The notes under the pieces were generated by a model. That model did not search any database. It worked only from the letters and a program-made list of their open reading frames with translations, and was not told the origin of the DNA. Positions 1 through 10,341 of a stretch of 64,000 bases of DNA are shown piece by piece. A program made the position numbers and the translations under genes. The stretch comes from an uncultured Flavobacteriales bacterium (GTDB lineage Bacteria; Bacteroidota; Bacteroidia; Flavobacteriales_G; Salibacteraceae): the NCBI GenBank assembly GCA_943788725.1, contig CALSRJ010000002.1:124001-188000 (forward strand), written 5' to 3'. Position 1 is the stretch's first letter. Every line of letters begins with the position of its first letter.

Positions 1-981
1 TGAAACACCCATGGTCGGTCCCGTATTCGCATTCAGACGTTTGCCTGGACCCAATTCACTAAATATGCTTGACTCATAAACAAGACCTGCACGTACGGCA
101 ACGTATTGCTTGAATCCAAACTCGACTCCACCTCGGATCTGATCCTGAGAAAAGGAGTTGGAGGTGAATGTTCCTGCCAATGTCAAGCGATAATCGCTTG
201 GTTTTACACCATCTTCCAATTCCGCACCTTCTTCCAGAACAACGGGAAGTAAATAGAAATCATACGAAGCTCCAATGTTCAACAATGCAGGCATTTCAAA
301 GCTCTCAGCGCGCTGATTCAAGGTGAATTCAGCATCCTGAAGCAATACTACCTCGGAAAGGCCATCACCTGAATAACGCATCTTAGGTCCTACATTTCGA
401 AGTGCAATTCCGAATTTCATTCGGTCGTAATCACCCGTCACGTATCTAATTCCTGCATCAAGTGCTACTCCTTGAGCACCAACGTCATTGATGGATTCGG
501 AGATGATTCGAATCGCACCACCACCGTGGATACTATTGGAGAAGCTTCGTGCATAAGCTAAGGAGAGGTTTAGAAACTGAGGACTGAAAGTACCTTGACC
601 TCCGTCTGGATTGTCGGTGGTAGTCACCTCAATATTTCCAAAACTCATGGCGTTGACGCAGATTCCCAAAACACCTTGCTCACCTACTCGCTGACCTAAC
701 GCCAAGGAATTAATGCTGATGTCAGATCCAGAAAACAACATCACGTTGCTGAAGTAGAGCTCGGTCTTATTGATCGAACTCAATCCGGAAATATTCAAGT
801 TGAATGCTTCCACACCCGTTACGAAGGCCGAATTTGCTCCACCAAACCCCGTGCTGCGCGCCCAAGGATTAATCAATAGTTCATTGGCTCCTGCCTGACC
901 GATCCGCTCTTTGTTTCCCGCAAAGGAAGACATGGACGCTACGGTCAAGAATGCTGCTACGATATATTTCATATTTCTCAT
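1..981 (-). CDS. PorV/PorQ-family outer membrane protein (3' end cut by window)
   Basis: The reading frame is open from an ATG at 981 to the first base of the window, giving 327 codons, so only the C-terminus is missing. It begins with a signal peptide of about 21 residues ending SSFA. The mature start has an AGANELLINPWARSTGFGGA stretch followed by a VTGVEAFNLNISGL segment, the hallmark of PorV/PorQ-type beta-barrels linked to type IX secretion. PorV is a barrel that takes part in cargo handling and surface attachment; whether this paralogue does the same is inferred. It lies 20 bases after the 1505-residue protein on the same strand and is probably the third gene of that operon. A second ATG at 972 is possible. 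Family call firm, exact role not. Confidence 0.82.
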   Translation of the reverse strand, partial: MRNMKYIVAAFLTVASMSSFAGNKERIGQAGANELLINPWARSTGFGGANSAFVTGVEAFNLNISGLSSINKTELYFSNVMLFSGSDISINSLALGQRVGEQGVLGICVNAMSFGNIEVTTTDNPDGGQGTFSPQFLNLSLAYARSFSNSIHGGGAIRIISESINDVGAQGVALDAGIRYVTGDYDRMKFGIALRNVGPKMRYSGDGLSEVVLLQDAEFTLNQRAESFEMPALLNIGASYDFYLLPVVLEEGAELEDGVKPSDYRLTLAGTFTSNSFSQDQIRGGVEFGFKQYVAVRAGLVYESSIFSELGPGKRLNANTGPTMGVS

Positions 982-1001
982 CTGTTAACGCTTTTGTTCA
1001 A

Positions 1002-4000
1002 TTAGAAGGAGTTCAGGTCGATCGGACGAAGTACACCGAACCACTTGATCACCTTCTCACCAATACCTGGGACATTTATGTGAATCACATACAAGCCACT
1101 GGCAACGGTAATGTTGTCTTGGTTCTTCAGATTCCAGTCTATGCTAGTTGAGGTAGCATCATCTTTCTCAAAGGTCCTTACCAATGTACCATTCACTGTA
1201 AAGATGCTAACGGTACATGTTTTTGGCAGATTAATGATCTTAACCAAGTAATCAAGGCGCTGCTGCTCGTATTCGCTGTAGGCATAATACGGGTTAGGAA
1301 CAGCCTTAATATCTGACAAGGCATCCTCTCCAATGGCTATATCGATGGTCGGAGCCACCTTGTAGGTATTGAAGTTATACATCGGCAGACCTGCATTGAC
1401 AGTTTCAATCAGTACAAGTCCATTCGAAGAGCTGATTGAACCAGACTCAATCGCCTTGAACGTCTGTCCTTTGTAGTAATCCCGAGCAACGATGGTGGTA
1501 TCCCCAGCTCCATTGATGCTGTATTGATTTACCTCAACACTACCGTCAGAAATATAATAGGATGCACCTGCAGCAATGCTCGATGCAGCAATACCATACT
1601 TTGATGGAGAATATGGCTCATAAGGCTTAGATGTCCTCAACTTAACCGTTACATGGTTGTTTCCTGAAGCACCCCACATTTCAGCACCTTCCGCCAGTAC
1701 GGGGTATCCAACCCATGCACCTGCGCGCATTACGGACATGTAGTACTGATAAATAGTGTTGTTAGGATCAAACAATGCTCCAGCAGCTAGGCGATCGAAT
1801 CGCACCAGGTTGCGGAAGGTAAATGTACCTCCTTCATAAGCAGGCATCATCTGCTCTGCATCTTGCAATTTAGAACCATCCTCCAAGTTATCCCGGAAAA
1901 CGTATACCATGTGCATTCCACCGAATCGCAATTCGTTGAACAACGGCTCGGTCAACTTATCGGTCGGATTCCATTGCATATCCGCACCGTTTTCACTTCC
2001 CAACCAAGAGTTTTCGGCAAAGGCCATGTTCAATCGCTGACCTGTCTCTACATCGACAGCATAGCCTGGGAACCATCCCATACCAACCGACAGTTCACTC
2101 AATTCCACCTCGCTAGAATCGAGCAAGGAGGTGTAATAGTCTTTATCCAATTGAGGCACATCATCGATCAGCGGACCGAGCGTTTGTTTTCCGCCAAACG
2201 TCGCTTCCTCCACATTGCACTCTGGGTCCAATTGATTGCGTCCATCCTTATCGACAGACAATGCCTTTCGCATTTCACCGCGAACAGCCCCACCGGTTGT
2301 TAGTTTACCATTATCCTCTGCCTCGAGCACTGCACAGCGTGTCCAACGAGACTTATCAGTAGTAAAGACTACATCAACACTTGGAACCTTATCTAATCCA
2401 GACTGGATGATGATATTTTTCGCATACAATCGCGCTTTACCACTGGCGGTAGGGAACATTGGAATCGGATGCGCCGTATCATATGACGCAAGCGGGAACG
2501 GAGCCCAAGTTCGGTTTACGATGTTCTCCCAATTCTCATCTTCATCAATAAAGCTGTTACAGCCGATGTCCGCACAAGCATCGCCATCTTCCTCTTGGAA
2601 ACCTGGCTGGGCGTCTGCGTAGAATTTACCCGCCTTGATCCAGTTCTGAATTCCGGAGGCATCTACGTCCACGATACCGCTGAGCCATTGGTCGGATTCG
2701 TCCACAAATTGGATATCAGATCCTACATAACCGTTGTTCACTGGACGTTCAGAGAAGGCTGGATATCCAGGACCTACGGTCAAAGAGAGGCCGAGGTCGA
2801 ACATTACTTGCTCATTCGCTTGGCGGATCGTTTGATCGGCCTTGACCGTGTCAATAGGGGTAGAAGAGTTACGCTCATAAAGCACCCATGTAAGATCATA
2901 GAAATCTTGATCAGCAGTGGTGTCGATGAATTGAATGGTGAATTTCCCTGGAGGAATGATCAATGGATCTACCACCTTCAAGGCAACAGGTCCTTCACCC
3001 GCTTCGTAAGTGAGGTCGACCGTCGTCCAATCCTCTGGTGTCAAAGCGAACACGTTCAATACGGAATCCAAGTAATCCTCTTTGACATTCGCAAAGTTTC
3101 CACCGTTTCCACGACCTTCCACTCGCTGAATTTCAATTCCATCACCGTACTGTGCGTTCAACTCAACGCCATCGTACTCCATGTGTGTCTTGTGTGGAAT
3201 TGCTTCGATTACCCGTACTGGACCAGAAGGAGACTTACGACTGGCCAAGTAAGGCAACTTTTGTCCATCCAACTTGGGAGGATCAAAAGATGGATCGTAT
3301 TCGCCATCTATGTATTGAAGGTTTCCAACACCATCACCATATCGGTTGTAAGCGTAGGCAACGGCCATGAAATAATAGGTCTTATGGTTGATCAGGCGTG
3401 AATCCGTTGTAGAGAAAAGATCCTCGGTGATTTGGAATGAGTGACGAATTCCTTCGTTCTCACCATCCACTTTGACCGACGGTACGTCCTGACCGATTTG
3501 CGAGTTGAACTCGTAGTTGACAAGCTTATCAATGTCATTTGCAATATCCACTTGAGCTACAAGACGTGCTTTATCAGGATCCGTAAGATCGTTGGTTCCT
3601 ACCGAACCATCGGCCAACTGATAAATCTGATATCCTTCAAACTTGTAGGTCGCAAAGATGGCCTTCTCAGCATCGGTCAACCGCAGGTCATTGATGCCAT
3701 CCTCATCCGTATCCACTGAGTCTGGAGCTGCTAGGAATGGGTCGATGCTAGCGTACCCCTCGTTGTAGTTGTTTGAATTCAATGGATTCGAAAGCATCAG
3801 GATGATTTCACGATCCAATTCTTGAGAGGCGACATCTGGTGCATCAGGACCATCGAGGATCTCGAAACAAGAATCGAAAAGCGCCTGGGTTTTATCGTCT
3901 GCACGACGCATCAACTCAACAGACTCTAAGCGACCTCCAGAAGAAGCCTGCATCCAAACGATACCAACAGTAATGTTGTTGACAGCACCTGGGCCTAAAC

Positions 4001-5519
4001 GGAACGGACCTGAAGATTGAACAAATCGTCTGTCTGCAGGAAGGTTTCCAGCAGAATACTCAGTCCAAGAACTTACACCCGGATCAACTCCATCCGTTCC
4101 CCAATTCAATGGATCGGTATCACCTGGGAACATATATCCTGCAGGGATTGCATTTGGATTGGTAGGGTCATAACCATTACCTCCAAACGTCATCGGCGTT
4201 CCATCTTTCCAAATACCTCTTAGGAAGTTGTAGTAATCCGTAGCAGAGCCTGGATCACCAATAGGACCTGATGCATTATTATGGAAAAGAAACTTACGCA
4301 TTCCGTAACGCTCATTATCGATGATGCCATCCCCGTAACCAGCACCTTGCCCTTTGTAGACAATACCATCCTCTGCCTTTGCAGAAGCATAATCGTCACA
4401 AAGACAGTTGTCTATACCGTCATTCGCTTGGAATGGTCCTTGGAAGAAATCAACACCAATGGCAGGAGGATTTGTACCGTAGCCAAATACACCACCGGCA
4501 TCCTGATCATCGTCATCACCATTGTAGAAATAACCCAAGCCACGACGAACATCCACGCCGACGAAGTCATCTTGTGCATTTCCTAGGTCACCATCCACCC
4601 ACTGCCCAAAATAAGTTTCAGACAATTCAAACGTGGATCGGTTGATCAATTCATAGTTGTAGAAGGTCATGTTATTCACTTCATCCGTAGTAGCAAAAGC
4701 AAATGCCTGAGCGCGCACTTCCATACCAATGGACTGTCCACCAGTCTCTGTGTGGATGTTTCCTTTATCGTTGAATACCCACCAAATGTTCTGGTCACCG
4801 TAAATATCACGGACCCTTCGACTACAATCGCTCTTACCCACCAGCACATAGCCAGGGTAATCACCATCTCCTTCCGGATCATAGTCTCCATCCCCATCTC
4901 TATCATAGAATGGAGCGAGGTAATAATCTTCGTTGTAAGGCTCAAAGTTTCTTCCGTGCGCTGGCCACTCACCAATTACACTAGGAATACTGTAACCTTC
5001 GTACAATGTCTCTTGCGTATTGGTTCCGTTCTCTTGGTCGAATTGACCCGCTTCCCACCACGCTGAAAACTCAGCAACCATAGGGCGCGAAGTCTCCCAG
5101 TGACGGTCGTAATCCGTACACGTTTGCTGATCAATTTCAGCATCCACAGTACTCAAAGGCCCCGTCCAATAATCGTTACCGATTTGACGGAAGCGAAGTG
5201 CTGCCACCTTAAACTGTCCAGAGATATCCTGTCCAGCCAACCAAAGCGACCCTGCAAAAAGCGAGGTCTTATTGGATCCTTTTGGAATCTCATAACGGGC
5301 ACGGTTAAAGTCCCACCACATGTCTCCACCACTTTGGATCAATGCGCGGGTGTTATTGATATCAAGCTCAGTCGCTGCTGTAGCTGGATTACAATTTGCC
5401 GCTACCGTAGGTGGGTTGTCGCCACCCTTATTCTGTTTCTCGTACTTGTACCGCTCCGCATGGGCGCTAAAAACAACGCTCAAGAGTACAATGCTGCTCA
5501 GTATGGTTCTCATATTCAT
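1002..5519 (-). CDS. Very large secreted protein with type IX-like C-terminal domain
   Basis: This 1505-residue protein starts with a signal peptide (MNMRTILSSIVLLSVVFSAHA) and ends with an Ig-like domain containing AVPNPYY and ASGLYVIHI, which resembles a type IX secretion type A sorting domain. The body is rich in aromatic and acidic residues and has Asp/Gly repeats that look calcium-binding: DRDGDGDYDPEGDGDYPGY near residues 206-224 and a DTDEDGINDL stretch further on, as in thrombospondin type 3 repeats. I do not know its function. It sits between a TonB receptor (20-base gap) and a PorV/PorQ-like protein, which suggests a surface-exposed partner of one or both. The ATG at 5519 was chosen because the only in-frame codon further upstream is a TTG; an ATG at 5513 is also possible. 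Confidence 0.8.
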   Translation of the reverse strand: MNMRTILSSIVLLSVVFSAHAERYKYEKQNKGGDNPPTVAANCNPATAATELDINNTRALIQSGGDMWWDFNRARYEIPKGSNKTSLFAGSLWLAGQDISGQFKVAALRFRQIGNDYWTGPLSTVDAEIDQQTCTDYDRHWETSRPMVAEFSAWWEAGQFDQENGTNTQETLYEGYSIPSVIGEWPAHGRNFEPYNEDYYLAPFYDRDGDGDYDPEGDGDYPGYVLVGKSDCSRRVRDIYGDQNIWWVFNDKGNIHTETGGQSIGMEVRAQAFAFATTDEVNNMTFYNYELINRSTFELSETYFGQWVDGDLGNAQDDFVGVDVRRGLGYFYNGDDDDQDAGGVFGYGTNPPAIGVDFFQGPFQANDGIDNCLCDDYASAKAEDGIVYKGQGAGYGDGIIDNERYGMRKFLFHNNASGPIGDPGSATDYYNFLRGIWKDGTPMTFGGNGYDPTNPNAIPAGYMFPGDTDPLNWGTDGVDPGVSSWTEYSAGNLPADRRFVQSSGPFRLGPGAVNNITVGIVWMQASSGGRLESVELMRRADDKTQALFDSCFEILDGPDAPDVASQELDREIILMLSNPLNSNNYNEGYASIDPFLAAPDSVDTDEDGINDLRLTDAEKAIFATYKFEGYQIYQLADGSVGTNDLTDPDKARLVAQVDIANDIDKLVNYEFNSQIGQDVPSVKVDGENEGIRHSFQITEDLFSTTDSRLINHKTYYFMAVAYAYNRYGDGVGNLQYIDGEYDPSFDPPKLDGQKLPYLASRKSPSGPVRVIEAIPHKTHMEYDGVELNAQYGDGIEIQRVEGRGNGGNFANVKEDYLDSVLNVFALTPEDWTTVDLTYEAGEGPVALKVVDPLIIPPGKFTIQFIDTTADQDFYDLTWVLYERNSSTPIDTVKADQTIRQANEQVMFDLGLSLTVGPGYPAFSERPVNNGYVGSDIQFVDESDQWLSGIVDVDASGIQNWIKAGKFYADAQPGFQEEDGDACADIGCNSFIDEDENWENIVNRTWAPFPLASYDTAHPIPMFPTASGKARLYAKNIIIQSGLDKVPSVDVVFTTDKSRWTRCAVLEAEDNGKLTTGGAVRGEMRKALSVDKDGRNQLDPECNVEEATFGGKQTLGPLIDDVPQLDKDYYTSLLDSSEVELSELSVGMGWFPGYAVDVETGQRLNMAFAENSWLGSENGADMQWNPTDKLTEPLFNELRFGGMHMVYVFRDNLEDGSKLQDAEQMMPAYEGGTFTFRNLVRFDRLAAGALFDPNNTIYQYYMSVMRAGAWVGYPVLAEGAEMWGASGNNHVTVKLRTSKPYEPYSPSKYGIAASSIAAGASYYISDGSVEVNQYSINGAGDTTIVARDYYKGQTFKAIESGSISSSNGLVLIETVNAGLPMYNFNTYKVAPTIDIAIGEDALSDIKAVPNPYYAYSEYEQQRLDYLVKIINLPKTCTVSIFTVNGTLVRTFEKDDATSTSIDWNLKNQDNITVASGLYVIHINVPGIGEKVIKWFGVLRPIDLNSF

Positions 5520-5539
5520 AATCAAAAGTCTTTGGTTCG

Positions 5540-8500
5540 TTAGAAGTTCACTCTTAAACCAAGTCTTATTCTTCTAGGTAACTGCCAGTTCGTAGGATTC
5601 CAAAGTTTCATCATGTAGTAGTCCGAGAAGGTTCCCGGGCTGATCTGCGAGTTGACAAAAACATCTCCTATCGGTGAGTTCAAGTATCCGTCGTCATCCG
5701 GATTACCTGTAGCTCGGTATACATTGTTCACGTTTCTAGCATTCAACAGGTTCAACACCTGCACGTATGCGTTCATGTTTAATTTCTTTCCCGCCACTTC
5801 ATATGAGAAGTCACGATCAAATACAAAGTCGAATCGGAAGGTCCAAGGCAATGATGCACTATTGATCGCTCCTTTCTGCAATGGCGATGGATTGTTAGCA
5901 AACAATGCTGTAGACGTATAGTTCGACTGCGGATTATAAGGCTCTCCTGAACCAGCTCGCAATTGCAAGTTGAACCCAGTGTTCTTCAAGATCTGCATAT
6001 CGCCAACTACCGGTCCGTTGTAATCTCCTCCATCAGCATATCGGTAATCGATGTTGGCAACAATGGCATGACGCTGGTCATACGAGAGGCGAATTGGGGC
6101 TCTCAAGTTCGGCTGACCACTACGTGCTAGATTCAACTGACTGGTTGCACCTGATCCTGTTCCTTCCGCAAATTGCAAGGTGTAAGATGCACGGATGGAA
6201 AGGTTGTTGGTCCTTCTTAGGTCGTAGCTGATAGTAAGACCTTTTACCGTTGCAAAGTCAATATTGTCAAAAGAACGGTACTCAATTGGATAGGCGTCGA
6301 ATACACGCACTACTTGCACCATGTCACGAGACTCACGATAGAAGGCCGAAATTTTCAAAGCCATGGACGACGTTAGTGCCTGCTGGAATCCAACTTCGTA
6401 GTCGATCGTTTTCTCTGGCTTCAAGTTAGGGTTGGCCAATTCCGCACCGCTCGCACGGCTCTGGAGGTAGTAGTAATCGGAAGGATCCAATCTATTGCCC
6501 GTGGTTGGGCGCTTCGTCAATACATCGTAGTGAGCAAAGAAATTCGCTTCGTCAGAGATTGGGAAGCTGAAGGCTACACGAGGCATGAAGTTGGTTTGTG
6601 GCTTGTAATCCTCAAAGGACTCAGCACGCACATCCACACTGTTATTTGACTCACGGTAGTTGATGTCACCGTCAGCAACCAACAATGGAGCCGGAAGACC
6701 ATTGGATACTCTTAGGGAAGATGCGTCAGACAATTCAGCACCTTCAGGGCTGTACCAAGTACTTCCATCTCGGTAACCTAGAATTGCCGTTGGATTTTGC
6801 ACGTTATCGACGTAAACTACGTAGTCCTCACCGATGTTTCCTGGGTGTGCCGTCGATCCCTCGGCTAGGTATTCGAAGCTCTCATTCTCACCTGCTTTGA
6901 TCGTAGGGAAGAGAACAAAAGGATCCTTCAGCACCTGCTGATTCGCATCGAAACGGTCAACACGCATACCGATTCGGAAAATCAAATCGTCGAATTCAAA
7001 CTTATCTTCAATAAAACCAGCAACATAGATCGGCTGGTATGGCGCGATGGGGCGGGTGTGGTTACCAAACTCGTCACGCTCGTTGAAAAATGCATCAAAG
7101 TCAGAGGCCGTTCCTGAAGCGCGGTTTCCATAAGGATCATAGCCGTAATAGTTTACAAGGCTTCCCACTCCACCTCGATAAAGCTCATCAGGAGAGAAGA
7201 ACTCTAATTTAAAGAGTTCAGGGTCGAGCGAATAAACATCGAGGAAGTCGACACCGTCTTGATTCAGTCCTGCAGCTCCGCGAAGATTGTAATCGATGAA
7301 ACTTTGCGGCTCGTCGTCGTTGCTCGCATCATATTCCCCAGGAGAAGCGTTCAAACGGGTATACGAAATCGATGGCCCAGGATACGTAATGATCGGATTT
7401 GATTTATCCAACTGATCTACGTGTGTATTGGCATTCAATCGTGCCAAGGCCCACAATCCCGATGGGCTGATGCTATAAGAACGGTCTACACGCTGCTCGT
7501 ATTCGAAACCAACAATGAATTGGTGGTTACCGATGTCAGCAGAACCTTGACCTGAGATCCTCACCTGATTGGTAACTGCTTCTAAGTAATTGTTTGACGC
7601 CGAACCATTGGCATTGGTCACGTCGTTATTAGACACCCACATGCCGTATACATTGTCCAATGCGTCTCCATTCAACAAACCACCACCCTGCTGGATCTGG
7701 TTGTAGTTGGTAAACGCAAAGGAGCGGTCCGCATCGTAGACTGGATTTCCTTCAGTATCAAAGCCTTCCCAACCGTACAATTGATAGTAACGCTCCGTAA
7801 ATCTTGCCAATTCAGGGTTCTTAATCGTATCAGGCTCAAAGGTGATCAAGGTATCACGGAACGTCTGTTGTACATCACCGAAAACGCCCGTCAAACTATC
7901 AAAGCCAGGTGTGTAGTCGGCCCCTTGGTAAACGGTAAACTTACCCACGTATCCATAGTCGAAGAAACGATCTTCATGATCAGGATTCCAACGGCGATCG
8001 TACCCTTGACTGATGTCTGCTTGAATGGTATAGAATGCATTCTTAATCAAGGAAGAAGATGCTCCCTCTTCTACTTCAGCGTTCTTAAAGCGCTGGGTAA
8101 ATCGAGCATAAGCCCTCCAGTCTAAGCTAGTCTGCTCTGGATACTCGTCAGATGCAAAGAGCGATTGGTTGTAGTTGTAACGCTTATTCTTATTGTAATT
8201 AAAGCTACCACCAAAGGTCAGGTTAGTAGTAGAGGTAGTCACTACGTCAATCTTCGCCGCGAGGTTTGCACCGATGTTGTCGGTATTAGGACGCACTTTA
8301 ACCTTTTCGAAATCATTCAGGCGCAAGAATGCAGAATTGTACAAGATCGAGTTTTGGGTAAATCCAGATCGCACCGGATTTTCGCGCAATTCTGCCAAGC
8401 TTTGGTCTTTGATTTGCCAAGCACCCACGGCAGATGGACGGGTATCGCGGTTGCTCGTAAAGTTTCCTGATACGAAGAATCCAACCAACGGCTCTTTATT

Positions 8501-9343
8501 ACCCGCTGAATCTCGCTTTTGGAACAGTGGCCCAGAAAGAGCGCCCTCCACCAAATTGTATCCGTATGGGTCGACACCTACATAACTATCTCCACCTAAG
8601 CCAATGCCCGAAGTGAGGACTTCAACGCCTCCTTGGTACTTCCTACTCACACCTTTAGTAGTAATGGCAACAACTCCTCCTGTAACGTCTCCATACTGTG
8701 CGGGAAGGCCTCCTGTAATTACAGAGACCTGCTCAATGGAAGCCTGAGGGATGGCAGATGAACCTCGCACCTTGATACCATCAATGTAATAGTAGTTAGC
8801 ATCAGAACGTCCACCACGAACGTTCAGTGATGAGCTACCATCATCTTTAGAGTATGTTCCTCCAGCAGTCGCAGCCAAGTCAGCCGGACTCCGTGCAGCC
8901 ATACGCGTAATTTCTTCAGAAGTCACCGTCTCTGTGGTAGCGGCACCATCCTGTTCAATCAAAGGTTTTTTGTAATCAACAACCACGAATTCGTCGATCT
9001 GGATCGCCGAACTCTTCATGGATGAACTTGCTTTTGGGATGAAGGTGGTCTTGTTCGCATTGACACTCACCCCGGCAACTTTTACCGGCGCAAATCCGAG
9101 ACTGGTAATCTCGACGTCATACTTACCCGGGGAGATTGGCTTGATCTCAACGACTCCGTCAAAATCTGTGGAACCACCCGTGATAAGACTACCGTTTTGC
9201 TTGACAGCAACGTTTGCGAAGGGAATCGGCAACCCGTTGCCTGCTTCTGTAACCGTCGCTTTAATTCCACCTTGACCCTGTTGGGCGAAGGCACTCATCG
9301 CTGCGATCATCAATCCGACGGTAGCAAGTATCAGTTTTCTCAT
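5540..9343 (-). CDS. TonB-dependent receptor with CarboxypepD_reg-like domain
   Basis: A 1267-residue outer membrane receptor. In order it has a signal peptide (about residues 1-20, ending SAFA), a CarboxypepD_reg-like beta-sandwich (about 22-110) with the typical GLPIPFANVAV and SPGKYDVEITSLGF segments, a plug domain (about 140-235) with LNVRGGRSDANYYYIDG, and a long beta-barrel ending in RIRLGLRVNF with the terminal Phe usual for outer membrane barrels. Proteins of this type import large or scarce substrates using energy from TonB; the substrate here cannot be read from the sequence. It is the first gene of a probable three-gene operon with the giant secreted protein and the PorV-like protein. 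No SusD-like partner is present, so a SusCD glycan system is unlikely. Confidence 0.9.
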   Translation of the reverse strand: MRKLILATVGLMIAAMSAFAQQGQGGIKATVTEAGNGLPIPFANVAVKQNGSLITGGSTDFDGVVEIKPISPGKYDVEITSLGFAPVKVAGVSVNANKTTFIPKASSSMKSSAIQIDEFVVVDYKKPLIEQDGAATTETVTSEEITRMAARSPADLAATAGGTYSKDDGSSSLNVRGGRSDANYYYIDGIKVRGSSAIPQASIEQVSVITGGLPAQYGDVTGGVVAITTKGVSRKYQGGVEVLTSGIGLGGDSYVGVDPYGYNLVEGALSGPLFQKRDSAGNKEPLVGFFVSGNFTSNRDTRPSAVGAWQIKDQSLAELRENPVRSGFTQNSILYNSAFLRLNDFEKVKVRPNTDNIGANLAAKIDVVTTSTTNLTFGGSFNYNKNKRYNYNQSLFASDEYPEQTSLDWRAYARFTQRFKNAEVEEGASSSLIKNAFYTIQADISQGYDRRWNPDHEDRFFDYGYVGKFTVYQGADYTPGFDSLTGVFGDVQQTFRDTLITFEPDTIKNPELARFTERYYQLYGWEGFDTEGNPVYDADRSFAFTNYNQIQQGGGLLNGDALDNVYGMWVSNNDVTNANGSASNNYLEAVTNQVRISGQGSADIGNHQFIVGFEYEQRVDRSYSISPSGLWALARLNANTHVDQLDKSNPIITYPGPSISYTRLNASPGEYDASNDDEPQSFIDYNLRGAAGLNQDGVDFLDVYSLDPELFKLEFFSPDELYRGGVGSLVNYYGYDPYGNRASGTASDFDAFFNERDEFGNHTRPIAPYQPIYVAGFIEDKFEFDDLIFRIGMRVDRFDANQQVLKDPFVLFPTIKAGENESFEYLAEGSTAHPGNIGEDYVVYVDNVQNPTAILGYRDGSTWYSPEGAELSDASSLRVSNGLPAPLLVADGDINYRESNNSVDVRAESFEDYKPQTNFMPRVAFSFPISDEANFFAHYDVLTKRPTTGNRLDPSDYYYLQSRASGAELANPNLKPEKTIDYEVGFQQALTSSMALKISAFYRESRDMVQVVRVFDAYPIEYRSFDNIDFATVKGLTISYDLRRTNNLSIRASYTLQFAEGTGSGATSQLNLARSGQPNLRAPIRLSYDQRHAIVANIDYRYADGGDYNGPVVGDMQILKNTGFNLQLRAGSGEPYNPQSNYTSTALFANNPSPLQKGAINSASLPWTFRFDFVFDRDFSYEVAGKKLNMNAYVQVLNLLNARNVNNVYRATGNPDDDGYLNSPIGDVFVNSQISPGTFSDYYMMKLWNPTNWQLPRRIRLGLRVNF

Positions 9344-9404
9344 GTTTCGCTGTCTTTAGTAAGGTTAGCAAGAGGGATTAGGTGTACCCCCCGAAAATGG
9401 CGGG

Positions 9405-9412
9405 TAAAGATA
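9405..9412 (-). promoter_or_regulatory. Possible -7 box for the receptor operon
   Basis: The minus strand reads TATCTTTA here, one base from the Bacteroidota -7 consensus TAnnTTTG, 61 bases before the receptor start. No convincing -33 element was seen. The 242-base gap from 9344 to 9585 holds nothing else I can recognise. Confidence 0.3.
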
Positions 9413-9585
9413 AAAAAGTAATGAAACGATTAACATTTCTTTTAATCTCCACAAAACCCTTATCACTCCTGCATTTCTAAGAACTTTTGTATTGAATCGA
9501 GGGTAAAGAAACACATACTTTAACAACTGGGCAATACCTGATTAGAAAACGGTCGTCCTGAGGCCGGATTCGGAATCATTGTAAC

Positions 9586-10341
9586 CTATTGAAGCTGAAA
9601 AAGTTGAAGGAAAGCCTCCTTTCTCCTGCGCGAGACAGGAATCCGCGCTCCTTGTTTCATGACTGCGTACCCACCCTCACCTTTCACATACTTATCGATG
9701 TACCGAAGGTTGATGATATTTGATCGATGTACCCGGAAAAATCGATCTGGATCCAATAATTCTTCGAAGTGCTTGATGGTCTTTGACACCATAATGCGCT
9801 TCCCATCGGTAAGAAAAAATTGGGTGTAATTGTCTTGACTTTCACAGTAAATGACATCGTCCAATTCCACAAACTGCAGCCCTTCCATACTGGGTAACGC
9901 AATTTTATTCATGACGCCTCCCTTCTTTGAAATGTTCTCAATGAGGGTCTCTATCTTTTCCTTCGACTCGGCATCTTGGCCTGGCCGAACTTTCTCTATG
10001 GCCGCCTGGAGCTCATCCGAATTGATCGGCTTGAGAAGGTAATCCACCGCTGAAAATTTAAAAGCACGCAAGGCGTACTCATGGTAAGCCGTGATGAATA
10101 TGATTTTAAAGTCAATCTGATCTCCGAGGGACTCCAGCAGATCGAATCCTGAGCCGTTGGGCATCTCAATATCGAGCAAGAGGAGGTCTATATTCTCCGA
10201 TTCAATTTTCTTTTTGGCCTCTTTGGCGTTAGCGGCTTCACCGATTACCTCTACTTGTGGACAAACATCTTTCAAGATGAATTCAAGGTTCTTGCGCGCA
10301 AGTTCCTCATCGTCTACAATCAATGTTCTGATGTTGGTCAT
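9586..10341 (-). CDS. LytTR-family response regulator
   Basis: A 251-residue two-component regulator. The receiver domain (about residues 1-120) has acidic residues D10/D11, a phosphoacceptor D57 in LLLLDIEMPN, T84 and K104 in YLLKPIN. The C-terminal LytTR DNA-binding domain (about 145-250) contains YCESQDNYTQFF and FFRVHRSNIIN. Such regulators bind DNA as dimers after phosphorylation by a LytS-type kinase. No kinase gene is adjacent; instead the start overlaps the stop of a small membrane protein by four bases (ATGA), so the two are translationally coupled. Target genes are unknown. Confidence 0.93.
   Translation of the reverse strand: MTNIRTLIVDDEELARKNLEFILKDVCPQVEVIGEAANAKEAKKKIESENIDLLLLDIEMPNGSGFDLLESLGDQIDFKIIFITAYHEYALRAFKFSAVDYLLKPINSDELQAAIEKVRPGQDAESKEKIETLIENISKKGGVMNKIALPSMEGLQFVELDDVIYCESQDNYTQFFLTDGKRIMVSKTIKHFEELLDPDRFFRVHRSNIINLRYIDKYVKGEGGYAVMKQGARIPVSRRRKEAFLQLFQLQ

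Noticed and set aside
2595-3401. A 268-residue open frame on the plus strand
   Set aside because: Opposite the 1505-residue secreted protein, which has a signal peptide and a sorting tail; the plus-strand frame has neither and no recognisable domain.
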